Of a DNA stretch of 64,000 nt, positions 1-9,172 are shown in pieces. This DNA is from Chitinophagaceae bacterium DXS. Its GTDB lineage: Bacteria > Bacteroidota > Bacteroidia > Chitinophagales > Chitinophagaceae. The stretch covers positions 2,338,272-2,402,271 of the forward strand of contig CP128386.1 in assembly GCA_030345135.1 (NCBI GenBank), in the 5' to 3' direction. Both the position numbers and the translations under genes were made by a program. Position 1 is the first letter of the stretch. Each line of letters starts with the position of its first letter. The notes under the pieces were generated by a model. That model did not search any database and was not told the origin of the DNA. It saw nothing but the letters and a program-made list of their open reading frames with translations.

Positions 1-243
1 CCAAAATCTTGCTAATTGGCTCTCAACGAATAAATTATCGTATATTTAGAGTGACAATGAGCTGACTTTTGTTGCTGTAAAACCTTCATAGAGATCATCT
101 GCAGTATAATTTGACAGCAAAACCGAGCGTTAGAATTACAATCTCCTTCTTCCTACTGAAAAGCGCTCTGCCAATATTTCGTTTCGAAAGGCCGGATATA
201 GACAGCAACCTGATTGCCTTTTAGTTCACTTAAACAGAGCACT

Positions 244-2001
244 TTGAAAAAAATTCAGCTTGCCATTTTGCTGGGTTTATTCATTTCATCCGGTTTACAA
301 GCCCAGTATTACCTTCGTGGTGAGGTTCACGACGAAGAAGGCAAGATCATGCCCAATGTTCGCATCAATCTCATTTCCAAAGGAGGCATGCTTTTTTATA
401 CTGGTACTGCCGGCACTTTCGGTATTCCGCTTTCTACCAGGAGAGATACAATCGTTCTGCGTTTTGATAAATACGAGGAAATAAGACAACAGGTTGAAGC
501 TGATAAATTCCAGTCATTCTCCTTAAAACCACTAAAACCTGTTACGGTAGCACACAGACTGTCATCTCAAACAAAAAACCTTTCCAACCAAGTCATTAAC
601 AGAAGCTATTACAATAACGAAACGTACAATACCCTTGTCGAAAACAGCTTTGTTAATGCGGATAAATTTCCCGAAACAGGTTTTGCCCTGTTCACTGACC
701 GGGCTTCTTACAGCAATATCCGGAGGTTTCTGAATATGAACGAAAAAGTACCGCCAGATGCGGTGCGCATTGAAGAAATGTTGAACTATTTCCAGTTTGC
801 AACCGGCGATAAAGCCGCCAGCGACTCTCTGTTCAGCTATTCTTCCAAGCTTACAACCTCTCCGTGGGACGAAAACAAACAACTTTTGTATATCAATCTG
901 CAGGCACCCAAAATAAAAACAGATAATGTAGAGCCTACCAACTTTGTTTTTCTTATTGATGTTTCAGGTTCTATGGATAAAGAGAACCGCCTGCCACTTA
1001 TACAGACTGGTCTGAAACTGCTGGTGCAAAATCTGCGGGCGAAAGACTCCGTATCGATCGTTGTTTATGGCGGAAATGTGGGTATAAAGCTTCAACCAAC
1101 TTCGGGCGCAGAGAAAAAGAAAATTGTCGATGTGATTGACGGACTGGTTGCCGATGGAGACACTCCTGGTGAAGCTGCAATAAAAACAGCTTACGACCTG
1201 GCTAAAAGATCTTATAACGCACATGGCAATAACCGCGTTATACTGGCGACCGATGGAGACTTCAATGTAGGACAAAGCTCTGAAGATGAACTGGAAAAGC
1301 TGATCACTAACAAAAGACAGGAAGGGATTTACCTGACATGCCTGGGGGTTGGTATGGGAAATTATAAGGACAGCAAACTGGAAACTCTTGCAAAAAAAGG
1401 CAACGGCAATTTTGCATACATCGACAATTACCAGGAAATAGAAAAAGTGCTTATTGAAGAGTTTACCAAAACAGTATATACGGTTGCAAATGAAGCATCG
1501 ATGAATGTTTGCTTTAATCCTTCGCTTGTAAAATCTTACAGACTGATTGGCTACAATAATAAAATTGAAGCAATCAGCGATACCAGCAGCAACCTTGAGG
1601 GCGGTACAGTAGGGTCAGGACATTCGATAGTTGCTTTGTTTGAAATAACAAAATGGGATGGCGTTGACGAATCTACATGGAATGAAAGCGAAAATGTAGC
1701 AAGTATACATCTTCAGTTTAAGCCCTGCCGCGCCAAATATTTTGTACACCAGGATTTTAAGTGTACCAATACCTTGATAGATAATACGGACGCGAAATCC
1801 TGCGAAAAGCTCGCCACAGTGATCGTAATGTTTGGGCAATTGCTTAAACAGTCTCCTTATGCAGAATACACATGGAACGATCTGCTGAGGTTATCCAGCC
1901 TTTATGTTGATAGAAAATCAACATCAGAAAAAGAATTGGTGGCGATGATTGAAAAGGCGAATAAAATTTACACGGCTAAAAAGAAGAAGAAATTGTTTTA
2001 A
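244..2001 (+). CDS. Secreted VWA-domain protein (YfbK-like) with carboxypeptidase-regulatory-like N-terminus
   Basis: No ATG begins the frame. TTG at 244 gives a clean signal peptide (MKKIQLAILLGLF...LQAQ), whereas the upstream TTG at 214 only adds ten residues in front of it. After the signal comes a short beta-sandwich of the carboxypeptidase-regulatory-like type (about residues 20-85). A domain typical of von Willebrand proteins of the YfbK group follows (NIRRFLN, RIEEMLNYF). The VWA domain has an intact metal-ion site, DVSGSMD near residue 239 and a TDGD motif about 100 residues later. The C-terminus resembles DUF3520. The protein is exported and probably mediates metal-dependent protein contacts at the envelope; its partner is unknown. 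It stands alone and is followed by a strong terminator. Confidence 0.8.
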   Translation: MKKIQLAILLGLFISSGLQAQYYLRGEVHDEEGKIMPNVRINLISKGGMLFYTGTAGTFGIPLSTRRDTIVLRFDKYEEIRQQVEADKFQSFSLKPLKPVTVAHRLSSQTKNLSNQVINRSYYNNETYNTLVENSFVNADKFPETGFALFTDRASYSNIRRFLNMNEKVPPDAVRIEEMLNYFQFATGDKAASDSLFSYSSKLTTSPWDENKQLLYINLQAPKIKTDNVEPTNFVFLIDVSGSMDKENRLPLIQTGLKLLVQNLRAKDSVSIVVYGGNVGIKLQPTSGAEKKKIVDVIDGLVADGDTPGEAAIKTAYDLAKRSYNAHGNNRVILATDGDFNVGQSSEDELEKLITNKRQEGIYLTCLGVGMGNYKDSKLETLAKKGNGNFAYIDNYQEIEKVLIEEFTKTVYTVANEASMNVCFNPSLVKSYRLIGYNNKIEAISDTSSNLEGGTVGSGHSIVALFEITKWDGVDESTWNESENVASIHLQFKPCRAKYFVHQDFKCTNTLIDNTDAKSCEKLATVIVMFGQLLKQSPYAEYTWNDLLRLSSLYVDRKSTSEKELVAMIEKANKIYTAKKKKKLF

Positions 2002-2013
2002 AGAGACTATAGA

Positions 2014-2054
2014 GAAAGCACCCAACGTTTCGTTTGAGTGCTTTCTTTTTTATT
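2014..2054 (+). terminator. Rho-independent terminator of the VWA gene
   Basis: GAAAGCAC pairs with GTGCTTTC across a loop that also contains CAA/TTG pairing, followed by TTTTTTATTT. It begins 13 bases after the VWA stop codon. Confidence 0.75.
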
Positions 2055-2109
2055 TGACTCTATGCAGATTGAGATGCCGATCTAATTCTAATAGTGAACA
2101 GTTCAGTTT

Positions 2110-2991
2110 TTATTTAGCCGACGGCGGAGCCACTTCGTCACATGAATATTGGATGGTTCTTATTCCACCGTCAGAATCTGTAAGTTTATTCAGCTGACCA
2201 ATAAATACATCCTGCCATCCCGGAGGAAATACATTTTTTCCGAAAGAGTTTGCCCAGCCACCGGAATTGAAATCATAAAACATTTCAGAAGCATTCTTGC
2301 TGTAATCCCTGTCTATTAGCATGAAAACCGAATTAAGTTGACGTGGGCTTTTTTTGGTCAGGTCGTATGTCAACAACCTTCCATATCCAAGATCAGCCAG
2401 GTCTTCATTGGAGTATGTATAATCATTCCATGGATTCAATTCAAGATTACCATTTTGATCATATTTATAGTTTCTGGTGCCATCGTTGATAACACGACCT
2501 GAATCATCAAGATGAAGCGTAAACTCGCCGGTTTGTACGATTGTATGCGCATCAGGATACGTGAAAGTATGATGAGCCAGCTGATTAGGATGATAAGAAC
2601 TGGCTGTATTATACTCTATAAGCCTGCCTTGGCCATCATATTTAAAATAAGAATTCTGTGGCCCCCCGTTTATATTAAGAGAGAGGGCAGTATCCTTGCT
2701 AAAAGGTTTCCAGATGATGCTATCCAGCAATCCGCTTGCATTGTAATAAAATTTGCTGACAACGGGTATTTGCACCTGGTAGTCAATATTGCAATCTCCT
2801 GTTTGACAAGAGTCATAACCCGGATGGTAAATATCAAACTCTACTAGTTCTGTGGTACTTACTATCCTGCATGCAGGGGTTTCAGGTGGTTTCGGAGTGT
2901 GATCAATACAGTCAATAAGTTTTTTACAGCTAGTGGTTGAAAGAGCGGCAATAAGGGTTAGGCCAAGTAACAAGTTTTTTGATAGGTTCAT
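2110..2991 (-). CDS. Lipoprotein with YD-repeat-like strands, family not recognised
   Basis: A 293-residue protein with a lipoprotein signal (Leu-rich core, then Ser-Thr-Thr-Ser-Cys near residue 22), so it is probably membrane anchored. The body has recurring motifs of the kind YYNASG, YKYDQNGNLE and FKYDGQGRL, which resemble single YD/RHS-type beta-strand repeats. A conserved C-terminal block follows (RQLNSVFMLIDRDYSKN, PPGWQD). The function is unknown. It is one half of a tandem duplication: the next gene upstream on the same strand (3211-4103) is a frameshifted paralogue with the same signal peptide and an identical 28-base stretch around its start. The start is supported by the match between the two leaders. 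Confidence 0.7.
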   Translation of the reverse strand: MNLSKNLLLGLTLIAALSTTSCKKLIDCIDHTPKPPETPACRIVSTTELVEFDIYHPGYDSCQTGDCNIDYQVQIPVVSKFYYNASGLLDSIIWKPFSKDTALSLNINGGPQNSYFKYDGQGRLIEYNTASSYHPNQLAHHTFTYPDAHTIVQTGEFTLHLDDSGRVINDGTRNYKYDQNGNLELNPWNDYTYSNEDLADLGYGRLLTYDLTKKSPRQLNSVFMLIDRDYSKNASEMFYDFNSGGWANSFGKNVFPPGWQDVFIGQLNKLTDSDGGIRTIQYSCDEVAPPSAK

Positions 2992-3014
2992 AAAGTTTTT
3001 CTTTCAAAATACAT
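2987..3014 (-). repeat. Duplicated leader, copy 1 (28 bases identical to 4099-4126)
   Basis: These 28 bases, covering the start codon and the bases before it, are identical in front of both tandem lipoprotein genes. The duplication therefore included the 5' control region. Confidence 0.75.
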
Positions 3015-3143
3015 TGTGCATTTTAAAAAATCAATATATCAGTTAGATTTTAATCTTAAAATCGTCGAAATGAAAGCGGAATATTTCAGTGCAATAAAGC
3101 GCCCATTTGCCGCCACTTAATTTTGCGATCCACCCGTCTTAAA

Positions 3144-3180
3144 AAAGTAAAACCCATCTTTATAGAAAGATGGGTTTATC
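3144..3180 (-). terminator. Terminator after the frameshifted lipoprotein gene
   Basis: A perfect 12-bp stem (AAACCCATCTTT / AAAGATGGGTTT) with a 4-base loop. On the minus strand a T-rich run follows it. It may work in both directions. Confidence 0.75.
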
Positions 3181-3210
3181 AAAAGTGCTTTTTATCAGCA
3201 AGTACTAATC

Positions 3211-4103
3211 CTATTTCTTCGAAGGAGGTGTTTCTGTGCAAGCGTATTGTATTGACCGGTCACCCATGCCATAATACTCGCCTGTATAGGGCAGTTCATA
3301 AAACAATATATCCTGCCAACCCATTGGATAGTTATGATCAGGGCCACCGTGCCTTTGGGGGTATCCGTCCGCATTAAACTCAGTAAATAATTCCGACGGA
3401 TTTTTACTGAAGTCTAAATCAAGAAACATGAACACCCAATTGAGCTGGCGTGGTGTTTTTTTATCCAATGTATAAGCCAGCCGTTTATATCCTAAGTAAT
3501 CATCAACGTCTTCAACACTCCCCCAATCGAAATTATTGAAGGGATTGATTTGGAGATTGCCGTTGCTATCATATTCAAATGTGCGGTTTCCCGTAGAAAT
3601 AACGCGCATAGAATCGTCTAACACAAAGGTTCCGCCCTTGTTATCCTTTATCGTGTGTGCATCGGGATAAGTGAAGGTTGTCCAATTTAAAGCGTTTATC
3701 GGCGTATTATCATAGCTATTTTTTGGCAAAACTCCAACTAACCTGTCTTGCGCATCATATCTAAAATAAAAATTATGGGGACCTTCAGAATTATGCCAGG
3801 TAACAGTAAAGTCGCCATAATTAGCTGGTACAGTATCTTTGCCGTAAGGTATCCAAACAATACTATCCGGATTCCCTTTTGCATTGTAATAGAATTTCTT
3901 AACAATAGGTAACTTCCTGGAAAAATCCTGTATGCTATTTGTATAAAAATCCACCATTTCGGTAGTGCTGATTATTTTACAGCCGGCAACAGTTGACTGG
4001 GCTCACCGGGTTTAGTTACACAGTCTATAAATTTTTTACAACTGGTTGTAGAAAGAGCGCCAATAAAGGTGAGGGCAAGTAGCAAGTTTTTTGAGAGGTT
4101 CAT
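3211..4103 (-). pseudogene. Frameshifted paralogue of the neighbouring YD-like lipoprotein
   Basis: Reading from ATG at 4103 gives a lipoprotein signal nearly identical to the neighbour's (MNLSKNLLLALTF...STTSCKKFIDC), but the frame stops at 3972-3974. The homologous body continues in another frame: AGCKIISTTEMVDF aligns with PACRIVSTTELVEF of the paralogue, and runs to the stop at 3211. The two frames differ by what a one-base deletion (or two-base insertion) would give. The break lies between a TGA in the downstream frame and the TAA at 3972, roughly 3974-4005. The longest open frame inside (248 residues from 3957) has no signal and is probably not made as such. A sequencing error is possible. 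Confidence 0.75.
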
Positions 4104-4126
4104 AAAGTTTTTCTTTCAAAATACAT
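4099..4126 (-). repeat. Duplicated leader, copy 2
   Basis: Second copy of the 28-base leader found at 2987-3014, in front of the frameshifted lipoprotein gene. Confidence 0.75.
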
Positions 4127-4251
4127 CGCGGTATTTTAAAACGCAATAGGTAAACATCACCTTTCAGATTAAAATCGGTAAACACGTCAGCGATTAAACT
4201 TATACAATTCAAATTCAATGTTATTTACATGAATTCGCCATTGGCCAACAA

Positions 4252-4277
4252 ATAAAAAACCCCGCGATTTGCGGGGC
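4252..4277 (-). terminator. Terminator of dnaJ
   Basis: On the minus strand CCCCGC-AAATC-GCGGGG is followed by TTTTTTATT. It starts 8 bases after the dnaJ stop codon. Confidence 0.8.
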
Positions 4278-4284
4278 TCATATA

Positions 4285-5442
4285 CTAACTAAAGACTTCT
4301 TTTACCTTATCGAAAAAGCTTTTTTCGCCTTTTGCCGGTTGCGGCTTGAAGTTAGGGCTGTTGCTTAGTTTTTCAAGCATTTCCTTTTCTTCTGCCGTTA
4401 CATTCTGAGGCGTCCAAACATTTACATGTATCAACTGATCGCCTTTTGCATAACCATTTACTTCAGGGAACCCTTTTCCTTTCAACCTGAATATTTTACC
4501 GCTTTGTGTGCCTGCAGGAATTTTAATTTTAGCTCTGCCATCTATGGTAGGTACTTCAACCTGTGTTCCAAACGCCGCATCAGGGAAAGAAATGTGTAAC
4601 TCATAAGCCACATTTAAACCATCCCTTTGCAGTTCTTTATGTGCTTCTTCTTCAATCAGCACAATCAGATCACCAGGCATACCGCCACGCTCTCCTGCAT
4701 TACCTCTTCCGGTCACATTTAGTTGCATTCCTTCCTGAACACCAGCAGGAATATCTATGGTTACTGTTTCTTCACCGTAAACACGTCCTTCTCCTTTACA
4801 AGAAGTACATTTTGCAGTTACTGTTGTTCCCTCACCATTACATGTTGGGCAGGTTGTAACAGTTTGCATTTGTCCGAGGAAAGTACTCGTTACTTTTCTT
4901 ACCTGGCCGCTGCCTCCACAAGTGCTACAGGTTTGTACGCTTCCCTTGTCTTTTGCTCCGCTTCCACCGCAGGTATTACAACCAACGTACTTTTTAACCT
5001 TGATGCTTTTGGTAACACCTTTGGCAATTTCTTCATAATTCAATTTCAGCTTTACGCGCAGATTGCTGCCCCTAACACCGCGGGACCTTCCGCCTCCGCC
5101 ACCTCTTCTTCCGCCACCGCCGAAAAAGCTGCCGAAAATATCGTCGCCAAATATGTCGCCAAACTGGCTAAAGATATCTTCCATATTAGCGCCGCCGCTA
5201 AATCCGCCACCGGTACCGGGACCGAATGCAGCATGACCGTAGCGGTCATATTTCGCCTTTTTGTCGCTGTCGCTTAGTACTTCGTAAGCTTCAGCAGCTT
5301 CTTTAAATTTTTCTTCTGCTTCTTTATCACCAGGGTTACGGTCAGGGTGATATTGCATGGCCACCTTGCGGTAAGCCTTTTTTATTTCATCTGCCGACGA
5401 GCTCTTGGATACGCCCAGAATTTCGTAATAATCTCTTTTCAT
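4285..5442 (-). CDS. dnaJ: Chaperone DnaJ (Hsp40)
   Basis: A full-length 385-residue class I DnaJ that stimulates the ATPase of DnaK and delivers unfolded clients to it. The J domain carries the HPD triad (YHPDRNPGD, near residues 31-35). A Gly/Phe-rich linker follows at about 75-125. The zinc-binding domain has four Cys-x-x-Cys-x-Gly-x-Gly repeats ([32 protein letters not shown]), and the C-terminal substrate-binding beta domains come last. grpE lies upstream on the same strand, separated by 140 bases that hold repeat sequence. dnaK is not in the window. Confidence 0.97.
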   Translation of the reverse strand: MKRDYYEILGVSKSSSADEIKKAYRKVAMQYHPDRNPGDKEAEEKFKEAAEAYEVLSDSDKKAKYDRYGHAAFGPGTGGGFSGGANMEDIFSQFGDIFGDDIFGSFFGGGGRRGGGGGRSRGVRGSNLRVKLKLNYEEIAKGVTKSIKVKKYVGCNTCGGSGAKDKGSVQTCSTCGGSGQVRKVTSTFLGQMQTVTTCPTCNGEGTTVTAKCTSCKGEGRVYGEETVTIDIPAGVQEGMQLNVTGRGNAGERGGMPGDLIVLIEEEAHKELQRDGLNVAYELHISFPDAAFGTQVEVPTIDGRAKIKIPAGTQSGKIFRLKGKGFPEVNGYAKGDQLIHVNVWTPQNVTAEEKEMLEKLSNSPNFKPQPAKGEKSFFDKVKEVFS

Positions 5443-5459
5443 GCACCTATCTCCTACCG

Positions 5460-5582
5460 GAGACCTTTTTATGATAAATATTTTGGAGTTGTACGTTTTG
5501 CGTTATAAGTTTTAAGTTTTCGAACCCAAACGCCTTTCTGTTCGCCTCGATAAACGTATAACGTACAACTTATAACTTACAA
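5460..5582. repeat. Quasi-repeat of the ACGTACAACTTATAAC family
   Basis: The gap between grpE and dnaJ holds imperfect inverted copies of GTTGTACGTT..GTTATAAGTT and ACGTACAACTTATAACTTAC. Close relatives occur at 9912-9942 and 62667-62700. No gene is visible. Confidence 0.55.
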
Positions 5583-6155
5583 CTACTTCCCTACTACTAC
5601 TTTTGCAAACCTGATGATCTTGTCATTCAGGTAATATCCTTTTTGTACCTCGTCAATCACTTTTCCCTTTTGCGATTCATCGGGTACGGGAATTTCAGTG
5701 ATAGCCTCATGCTTCTCCACATCAAATGGAGTATTTACACTATCCATCGGCTTTAAGCCCTTTGACTGTAAGGCACTTCTTAATTTATTAAACACCAATG
5801 ACACGCCTTGTTTTACATGGTTAATGTCATTGTCTTTCTGCAATTGTTGCTCTGCACGGTCGCAATCATCCAGCACATCGAGCAAAGATGTAATAACCTC
5901 TTTTCCGGCCGTTTGAGTCTGTTCGATCTTTTCTTTCGCCGTTCTTCTGCGGAAATTATCAAACTCAGCCATCAGCCTCAGGTATTTGTCTTTTTGCTCA
6001 GCAAGCTCCGCTTTTGTCTTTTCCAGTTCAGTCTCGTCTGTCACAGGTTCACTTAAATGCGTGGTGCCTGCTGCATTTTCGTCAGCATTAATACTATAAT
6101 CAGTCATTTCTGTTGCTCCGTTTCTATTATTTTGCGGCATTTCTTTTTCTTCCAT
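5583..6155 (-). CDS. grpE: Nucleotide exchange factor GrpE
   Basis: A 190-residue GrpE, which releases ADP from DnaK. The N-terminal 50 residues are polar and disordered. A long coiled coil follows (ELEKTKAELAEQKDKYLRL) and then the family signature AEFDNFRRRTAKE. The C-terminal beta domain ends in the usual GYYLNDKIIRFAKVVVGK-type motif. It lies upstream of dnaJ and is probably co-transcribed with it. The next gene upstream, rpsG, has its own terminator. Confidence 0.96.
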   Translation of the reverse strand: MEEKEMPQNNRNGATEMTDYSINADENAAGTTHLSEPVTDETELEKTKAELAEQKDKYLRLMAEFDNFRRRTAKEKIEQTQTAGKEVITSLLDVLDDCDRAEQQLQKDNDINHVKQGVSLVFNKLRSALQSKGLKPMDSVNTPFDVEKHEAITEIPVPDESQKGKVIDEVQKGYYLNDKIIRFAKVVVGK

Positions 6156-6378
6156 AACTATACTTGTTAATGAATGTAATGGTCAAATTTTTTGCCAAGG
6201 TAACCGGTAGGAAAAATTGGCAGTAACCAGCATTTCCAAGATCACGAAGAATACTTAAATGTTACCGGCTAAGATGTTCTCACAAGGTATAGACCAAAGT
6301 TCTTTGCGGCTGCTTTTTTCATGCAGCAATTCAATAAAACCATCCTAAATTAAAAATTTCCAATATATTTTTCCAATG

Positions 6379-6413
6379 AAAAATCCCGTCATCCAATGGA
6401 GACGGGACTTTTC
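6379..6413 (-). terminator. Terminator of the rpsL-rpsG operon
   Basis: On the minus strand TCCCGTC and GACGGGA pair around a 10-base loop, followed by TTTTTC. It lies 24 bases past the rpsG stop, so transcription ends before grpE and no fusA follows. Confidence 0.75.
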
Positions 6414-6436
6414 TGTATAAAAAATTAGAATGCTGT

Positions 6437-6904
6437 TTATACTTTGAAGTGCGAGAATGCCTTGTTAGCTTCAGCCATACGATGGGTGTCTTCTTTCTTT
6501 TTGAAAGCAGCACCTTCACCTTTGCTTGCAGCAACAATTTCATTAGCCAGCTTGTCAGCCATGGTACGTCCGTTTCTTTCGCGGCTGTAACGGATCAACC
6601 ATTTCATGCTTAATGAAATTTTTCTGTCAGCACGAACTTCTGTAGGAATCTGGAAGGTTGCACCACCTATTCTACGGCTACGTACTTCTACAGCCGGAGT
6701 AACGTTGGATAATGCTTTTCTCCAAATTTCATAACCATCCTCACCAGTTGTTTTGCTTACTTTATCCAAAGCATTGTAAAAGGTAATGATAGCTGTGCTT
6801 TTTTTGCCATCCCACATCAGGTTGTTGATGAATCTTGTAACCTGTTTATCGTTGTAGCGTCCATCAGGAGCTAAAGGTAATTTCTTGGCTTGTGCTTTAC
6901 GCAT
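6437..6904 (-). CDS. rpsG: 30S ribosomal protein S7
   Basis: A 155-residue S7, the protein that nucleates assembly of the 30S head and contacts the E site. It begins MRKAQAKK and contains family blocks such as NNLMWDGKK, VEVRSRRIGG and ERNGRTMADKLANEI. It lies 29 bases after rpsL on the same strand. In many bacteria fusA and often tuf follow in the str operon; here a terminator and then grpE follow instead. Confidence 0.97.
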   Translation of the reverse strand: MRKAQAKKLPLAPDGRYNDKQVTRFINNLMWDGKKSTAIITFYNALDKVSKTTGEDGYEIWRKALSNVTPAVEVRSRRIGGATFQIPTEVRADRKISLSMKWLIRYSRERNGRTMADKLANEIVAASKGEGAAFKKKEDTHRMAEANKAFSHFKV

Positions 6905-6933
6905 ATCTCAAATATTCTTGTAACTAATTAAAA

Positions 6934-7314
6934 TTATTTCTTGGCTTTTTCTTTTTTAGTACCATATTTAGAGCGGCTCTTCTTACGGTCTTTTACACCC
7001 GCAGTATCAAGACTACCACGCACAATATGATAACGAACACCCGGTAAATCCTTCACACGACCACCACGAATCAAAACGATGGAGTGCTCCTGCAAGTTGT
7101 GTCCTTCACCCGGGATATAAGCGATAACCTCTACTTTGTTAGTCAAACGCACTTTAGCTACTTTACGTAGAGCTGAGTTTGGCTTTTTAGGTGTAGTAGT
7201 GTAAACCCTTGTACATACGCCACGACGTTGAGGACATGCATCCAAAGCTCTTGACTTGCTTTTCGCCTTGATAATTTCGCGGCCTTTTCTTACTAATTGT
7301 TGTATTGTAGGCAT
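6934..7314 (-). CDS. rpsL: 30S ribosomal protein S12
   Basis: The start is placed at 7314, giving [13 protein letters not shown], the standard S12 N-terminus, and a 126-residue protein of normal length. The frame stays open upstream to 7371, but that stretch overlaps a consensus promoter. The decoding-site motifs KPNSALRK and [11 protein letters not shown] are present with the usual lysines, so the sequence shows no classical streptomycin-resistance change at the KPNSALRK lysine. It is the first gene of a two-gene operon with rpsG. Confidence 0.97.
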   Translation of the reverse strand: MPTIQQLVRKGREIIKAKSKSRALDACPQRRGVCTRVYTTTPKKPNSALRKVAKVRLTNKVEVIAYIPGEGHNLQEHSIVLIRGGRVKDLPGVRYHIVRGSLDTAGVKDRKKSRSKYGTKKEKAKK

Positions 7315-7340
7315 TCTAAACCAATTATTTTTTCGGACGG

Positions 7341-7372
7341 CAAAGGTATGCACCTCACCTTTAAATTCCAAA
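7341..7372 (-). promoter_or_regulatory. Bacteroidota-type promoter of rpsL-rpsG
   Basis: Read on the minus strand there is TTTG (7372-7369), a 20-base spacer, then TACCTTTG (7348-7341). This matches the TTTG / TAnnTTTG pattern of the Bacteroidota primary sigma factor. It predicts a leader of about 20 bases before the ATG at 7314 and decides the rpsL start. Confidence 0.7.
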
Positions 7373-7382
7373 AATTATAGAA

Positions 7383-7417
7383 AAAAATTGCGGAGGAGGT
7401 AGAAAACCTTCTCCGCG
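7383..7417 (-). terminator. Terminator of ilvE
   Basis: On the minus strand GCGGAG-A-AGGT pairs with ACCT-C-CTCCGC (one mismatch) around TTTCT, followed by AATTTTTTTC. It separates ilvE from the rpsL promoter. Confidence 0.65.
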
Positions 7418-7490
7418 AGTATATTCTTTTTTGTGACGCAATATAGCATAAATACAATCTATCGACTTAATAATCAATAGATTAACCATC

Positions 7491-8555
7491 TTATATATTA
7501 AACAACCATCCGTGAACGTCTTCAGCTTTTCTTTCACGGATTGCAGTGAGCCGTTGCTTCACTTCATCTGCAATTTTATAGCTGGTGACATCGAACGTCA
7601 TCGCATTGTCTTTATACTTTAGTTCCTTTACAGGAGCAATCACAGCGGCAGTTCCTGTTCCAAATACTTCCTGAACCTGGCCTTTTTTGTATGCTTCTAC
7701 TATTTCGTCGATGCTGATCCTTCTCTCCTCCACCTTTATGCCCATGTCATTCAGGATAGTGATCACGCTGTCACGTGTTACGCCAGCCAGAATAGTTCCT
7801 TCTTCGAGGGAAGGTGTGATCGCCACATTGTTGATAACAAAGAACACATTCATCATGCCCACTTCCTGCAGCCATTTATGCTCAAATGCATCTGTCCATA
7901 ATACCTGGTCATAGCCTTTTAACTTCGCATCGGTCGCAGCTCTGAGACTTCCTCCGTAGTTGCCTGCATTTTTTGAAAAACCTACACCACCGGGGGCTGC
8001 CCTTGTGTACTGTTCTTCTACCGCAATTTTCATTGGAGCGGCAAAATAAGGCCCTGAAGGGCTCAATATGATCATAAATTTATATGTCTCCGACGGCCTT
8101 ACACCAAGCATTGCATCAGTCGAAAACATGAAAGGGCGTATGTATAAAGAATGTTCTTTTACTGCGGGGATCCAATCCTGATCAATTTCAATAAGCTGTC
8201 TCATCCCCTCGATAAAAATATCTTCGGGCACTTCAGGCATGTTCATTCTTTCAGCAGATCTGTTGAATCTTCTGAAATTGTCAAATGGACGGAAAATAAA
8301 TGCGTTACCATCCTCATCCTTATAAGCCTTAATACCTTCAAAAATGGCCTGTCCGTAATGGATAGCTGCTAGCGAAGGCTCCAGCATCAACGGCTGGTAA
8401 GGTTTAATTTCAACAGATTTCCATTCGCCGTCGGCGTATTCTGCTTCCAGCATGTGATCGGTAAAGTATTTACCGAATGGAAGATTTTCCAGGCTAAGAT
8501 CTTTTAACTTACTTCTTTCAGTTTTGGTGATTGTAATGTCTAATGCTTCGGTCAT
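7491..8555 (-). CDS. ilvE: Branched-chain amino acid aminotransferase
   Basis: A fold-type IV PLP enzyme that interconverts Leu, Ile and Val with their 2-oxo acids. The start at 8555 (MTEALDITITKTE) is preferred; the frame is open to 8600 but the extra 15 residues are hydrophobic and unlike the family. The class signature and PLP lysine region is GVGFSKNAGNYGG. Other family blocks are IHYGQAIFEGIKAY, LYIRPFMF and a cofactor-phosphate loop FGTGTAAVIAPV. The length of 354 residues is normal. It is transcribed alone, divergently from the small gene at 8621. Confidence 0.93.
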   Translation of the reverse strand: MTEALDITITKTERSKLKDLSLENLPFGKYFTDHMLEAEYADGEWKSVEIKPYQPLMLEPSLAAIHYGQAIFEGIKAYKDEDGNAFIFRPFDNFRRFNRSAERMNMPEVPEDIFIEGMRQLIEIDQDWIPAVKEHSLYIRPFMFSTDAMLGVRPSETYKFMIILSPSGPYFAAPMKIAVEEQYTRAAPGGVGFSKNAGNYGGSLRAATDAKLKGYDQVLWTDAFEHKWLQEVGMMNVFFVINNVAITPSLEEGTILAGVTRDSVITILNDMGIKVEERRISIDEIVEAYKKGQVQEVFGTGTAAVIAPVKELKYKDNAMTFDVTSYKIADEVKQRLTAIRERKAEDVHGWLFNI

Positions 8556-8620
8556 AACACTAAATTTGCTGCAAATAAAAACAAATAAATTAACTAACAA
8601 CTGTTAATTATATTCATTCA

Positions 8621-9172
8621 ATGATTCAATCATTACCACCATTTGTCCTCGCAGAACTTTATAAAGATGCGATTGTATTAACCAGTGATGTGGAGATTTC
8701 ATCACAGAAGGAATTAGTGCAAGATACGATAAAAACGGCTACCCCTGTGGCAGAAAATGCAATTCAACCGGGAAAACGGTGGTATTTGGGAGAAAACAAA
8801 AAAAACATTTGCATTGTGGTAAATGATTCTGAAGCTGTATTTATAAATGATGACTGCCTTAATTTGCTGGGTGGAATTCTAAATGCCTGCAAGCTTAATC
8901 TGAGCGATGCGGCAATTATAAATTACAATCAAACGCCCTGCACATATGAAACGGTAAAGGAACATTTGCAACCAAAGCAATTGTTTATGTTTGATGTTTC
9001 TATGCAGCAAATGCAGCTTCCTTTCACAATTCCAAATTACCAGGTGCAGCAATTTGATAACTGCACATTCCTGGTGGCGCCTTCGCTTACAACAATGCTT
9101 CCCAATACCAACGAAGCTAAACTTGAAAAAAGATTTCTCTGGGACAGTTTGAAGCGAGTGTTTGGAATCTGA
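8621..9172 (+). CDS. Conserved small protein, possible HolD (psi)-like clamp-loader subunit
   Basis: A 183-residue protein with no signal or membrane segment. Residues 50-75 form a hydrophobic strand and acidic turn (ICIVVNDSEAVFINDD), and the C-terminus reads FLVAPSLTTMLPN..AKLEKRFLWDSLKRVF. The order of elements is a VVND-like strand, a helix of the type LLGGILNACKLN, a late (A/S)P-S/A-L..L motif and a terminal Leu-Trp helix. This recalls the psi subunit of DNA polymerase III (HolD), where the same order occurs. That link is pattern recognition from memory, not a search result. rdgB follows on the same strand but is separated by repeat sequence. Confidence 0.55.
   Translation: MIQSLPPFVLAELYKDAIVLTSDVEISSQKELVQDTIKTATPVAENAIQPGKRWYLGENKKNICIVVNDSEAVFINDDCLNLLGGILNACKLNLSDAAIINYNQTPCTYETVKEHLQPKQLFMFDVSMQQMQLPFTIPNYQVQQFDNCTFLVAPSLTTMLPNTNEAKLEKRFLWDSLKRVFGI

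Noticed and set aside
3972..4005. Programmed -1 frameshift in the second lipoprotein gene
   Set aside because: No slippery heptamer of the X-XXY-YYZ form and no downstream stem were found in the window where the frames overlap; a mutation or sequence error is simpler.
4723..5277. 184-codon plus-strand frame opposite dnaJ
   Set aside because: It is antisense to the zinc-finger and Gly-rich coding region of dnaJ; composition (Ala/Thr/Ser runs) is what the opposite strand of that region gives.
7315..7371. Longer rpsL frame starting at 7371
   Set aside because: The extra codons fall in the TTTG / TACCTTTG promoter and are unlike S12; MPTIQQ at 7314 is the family start.
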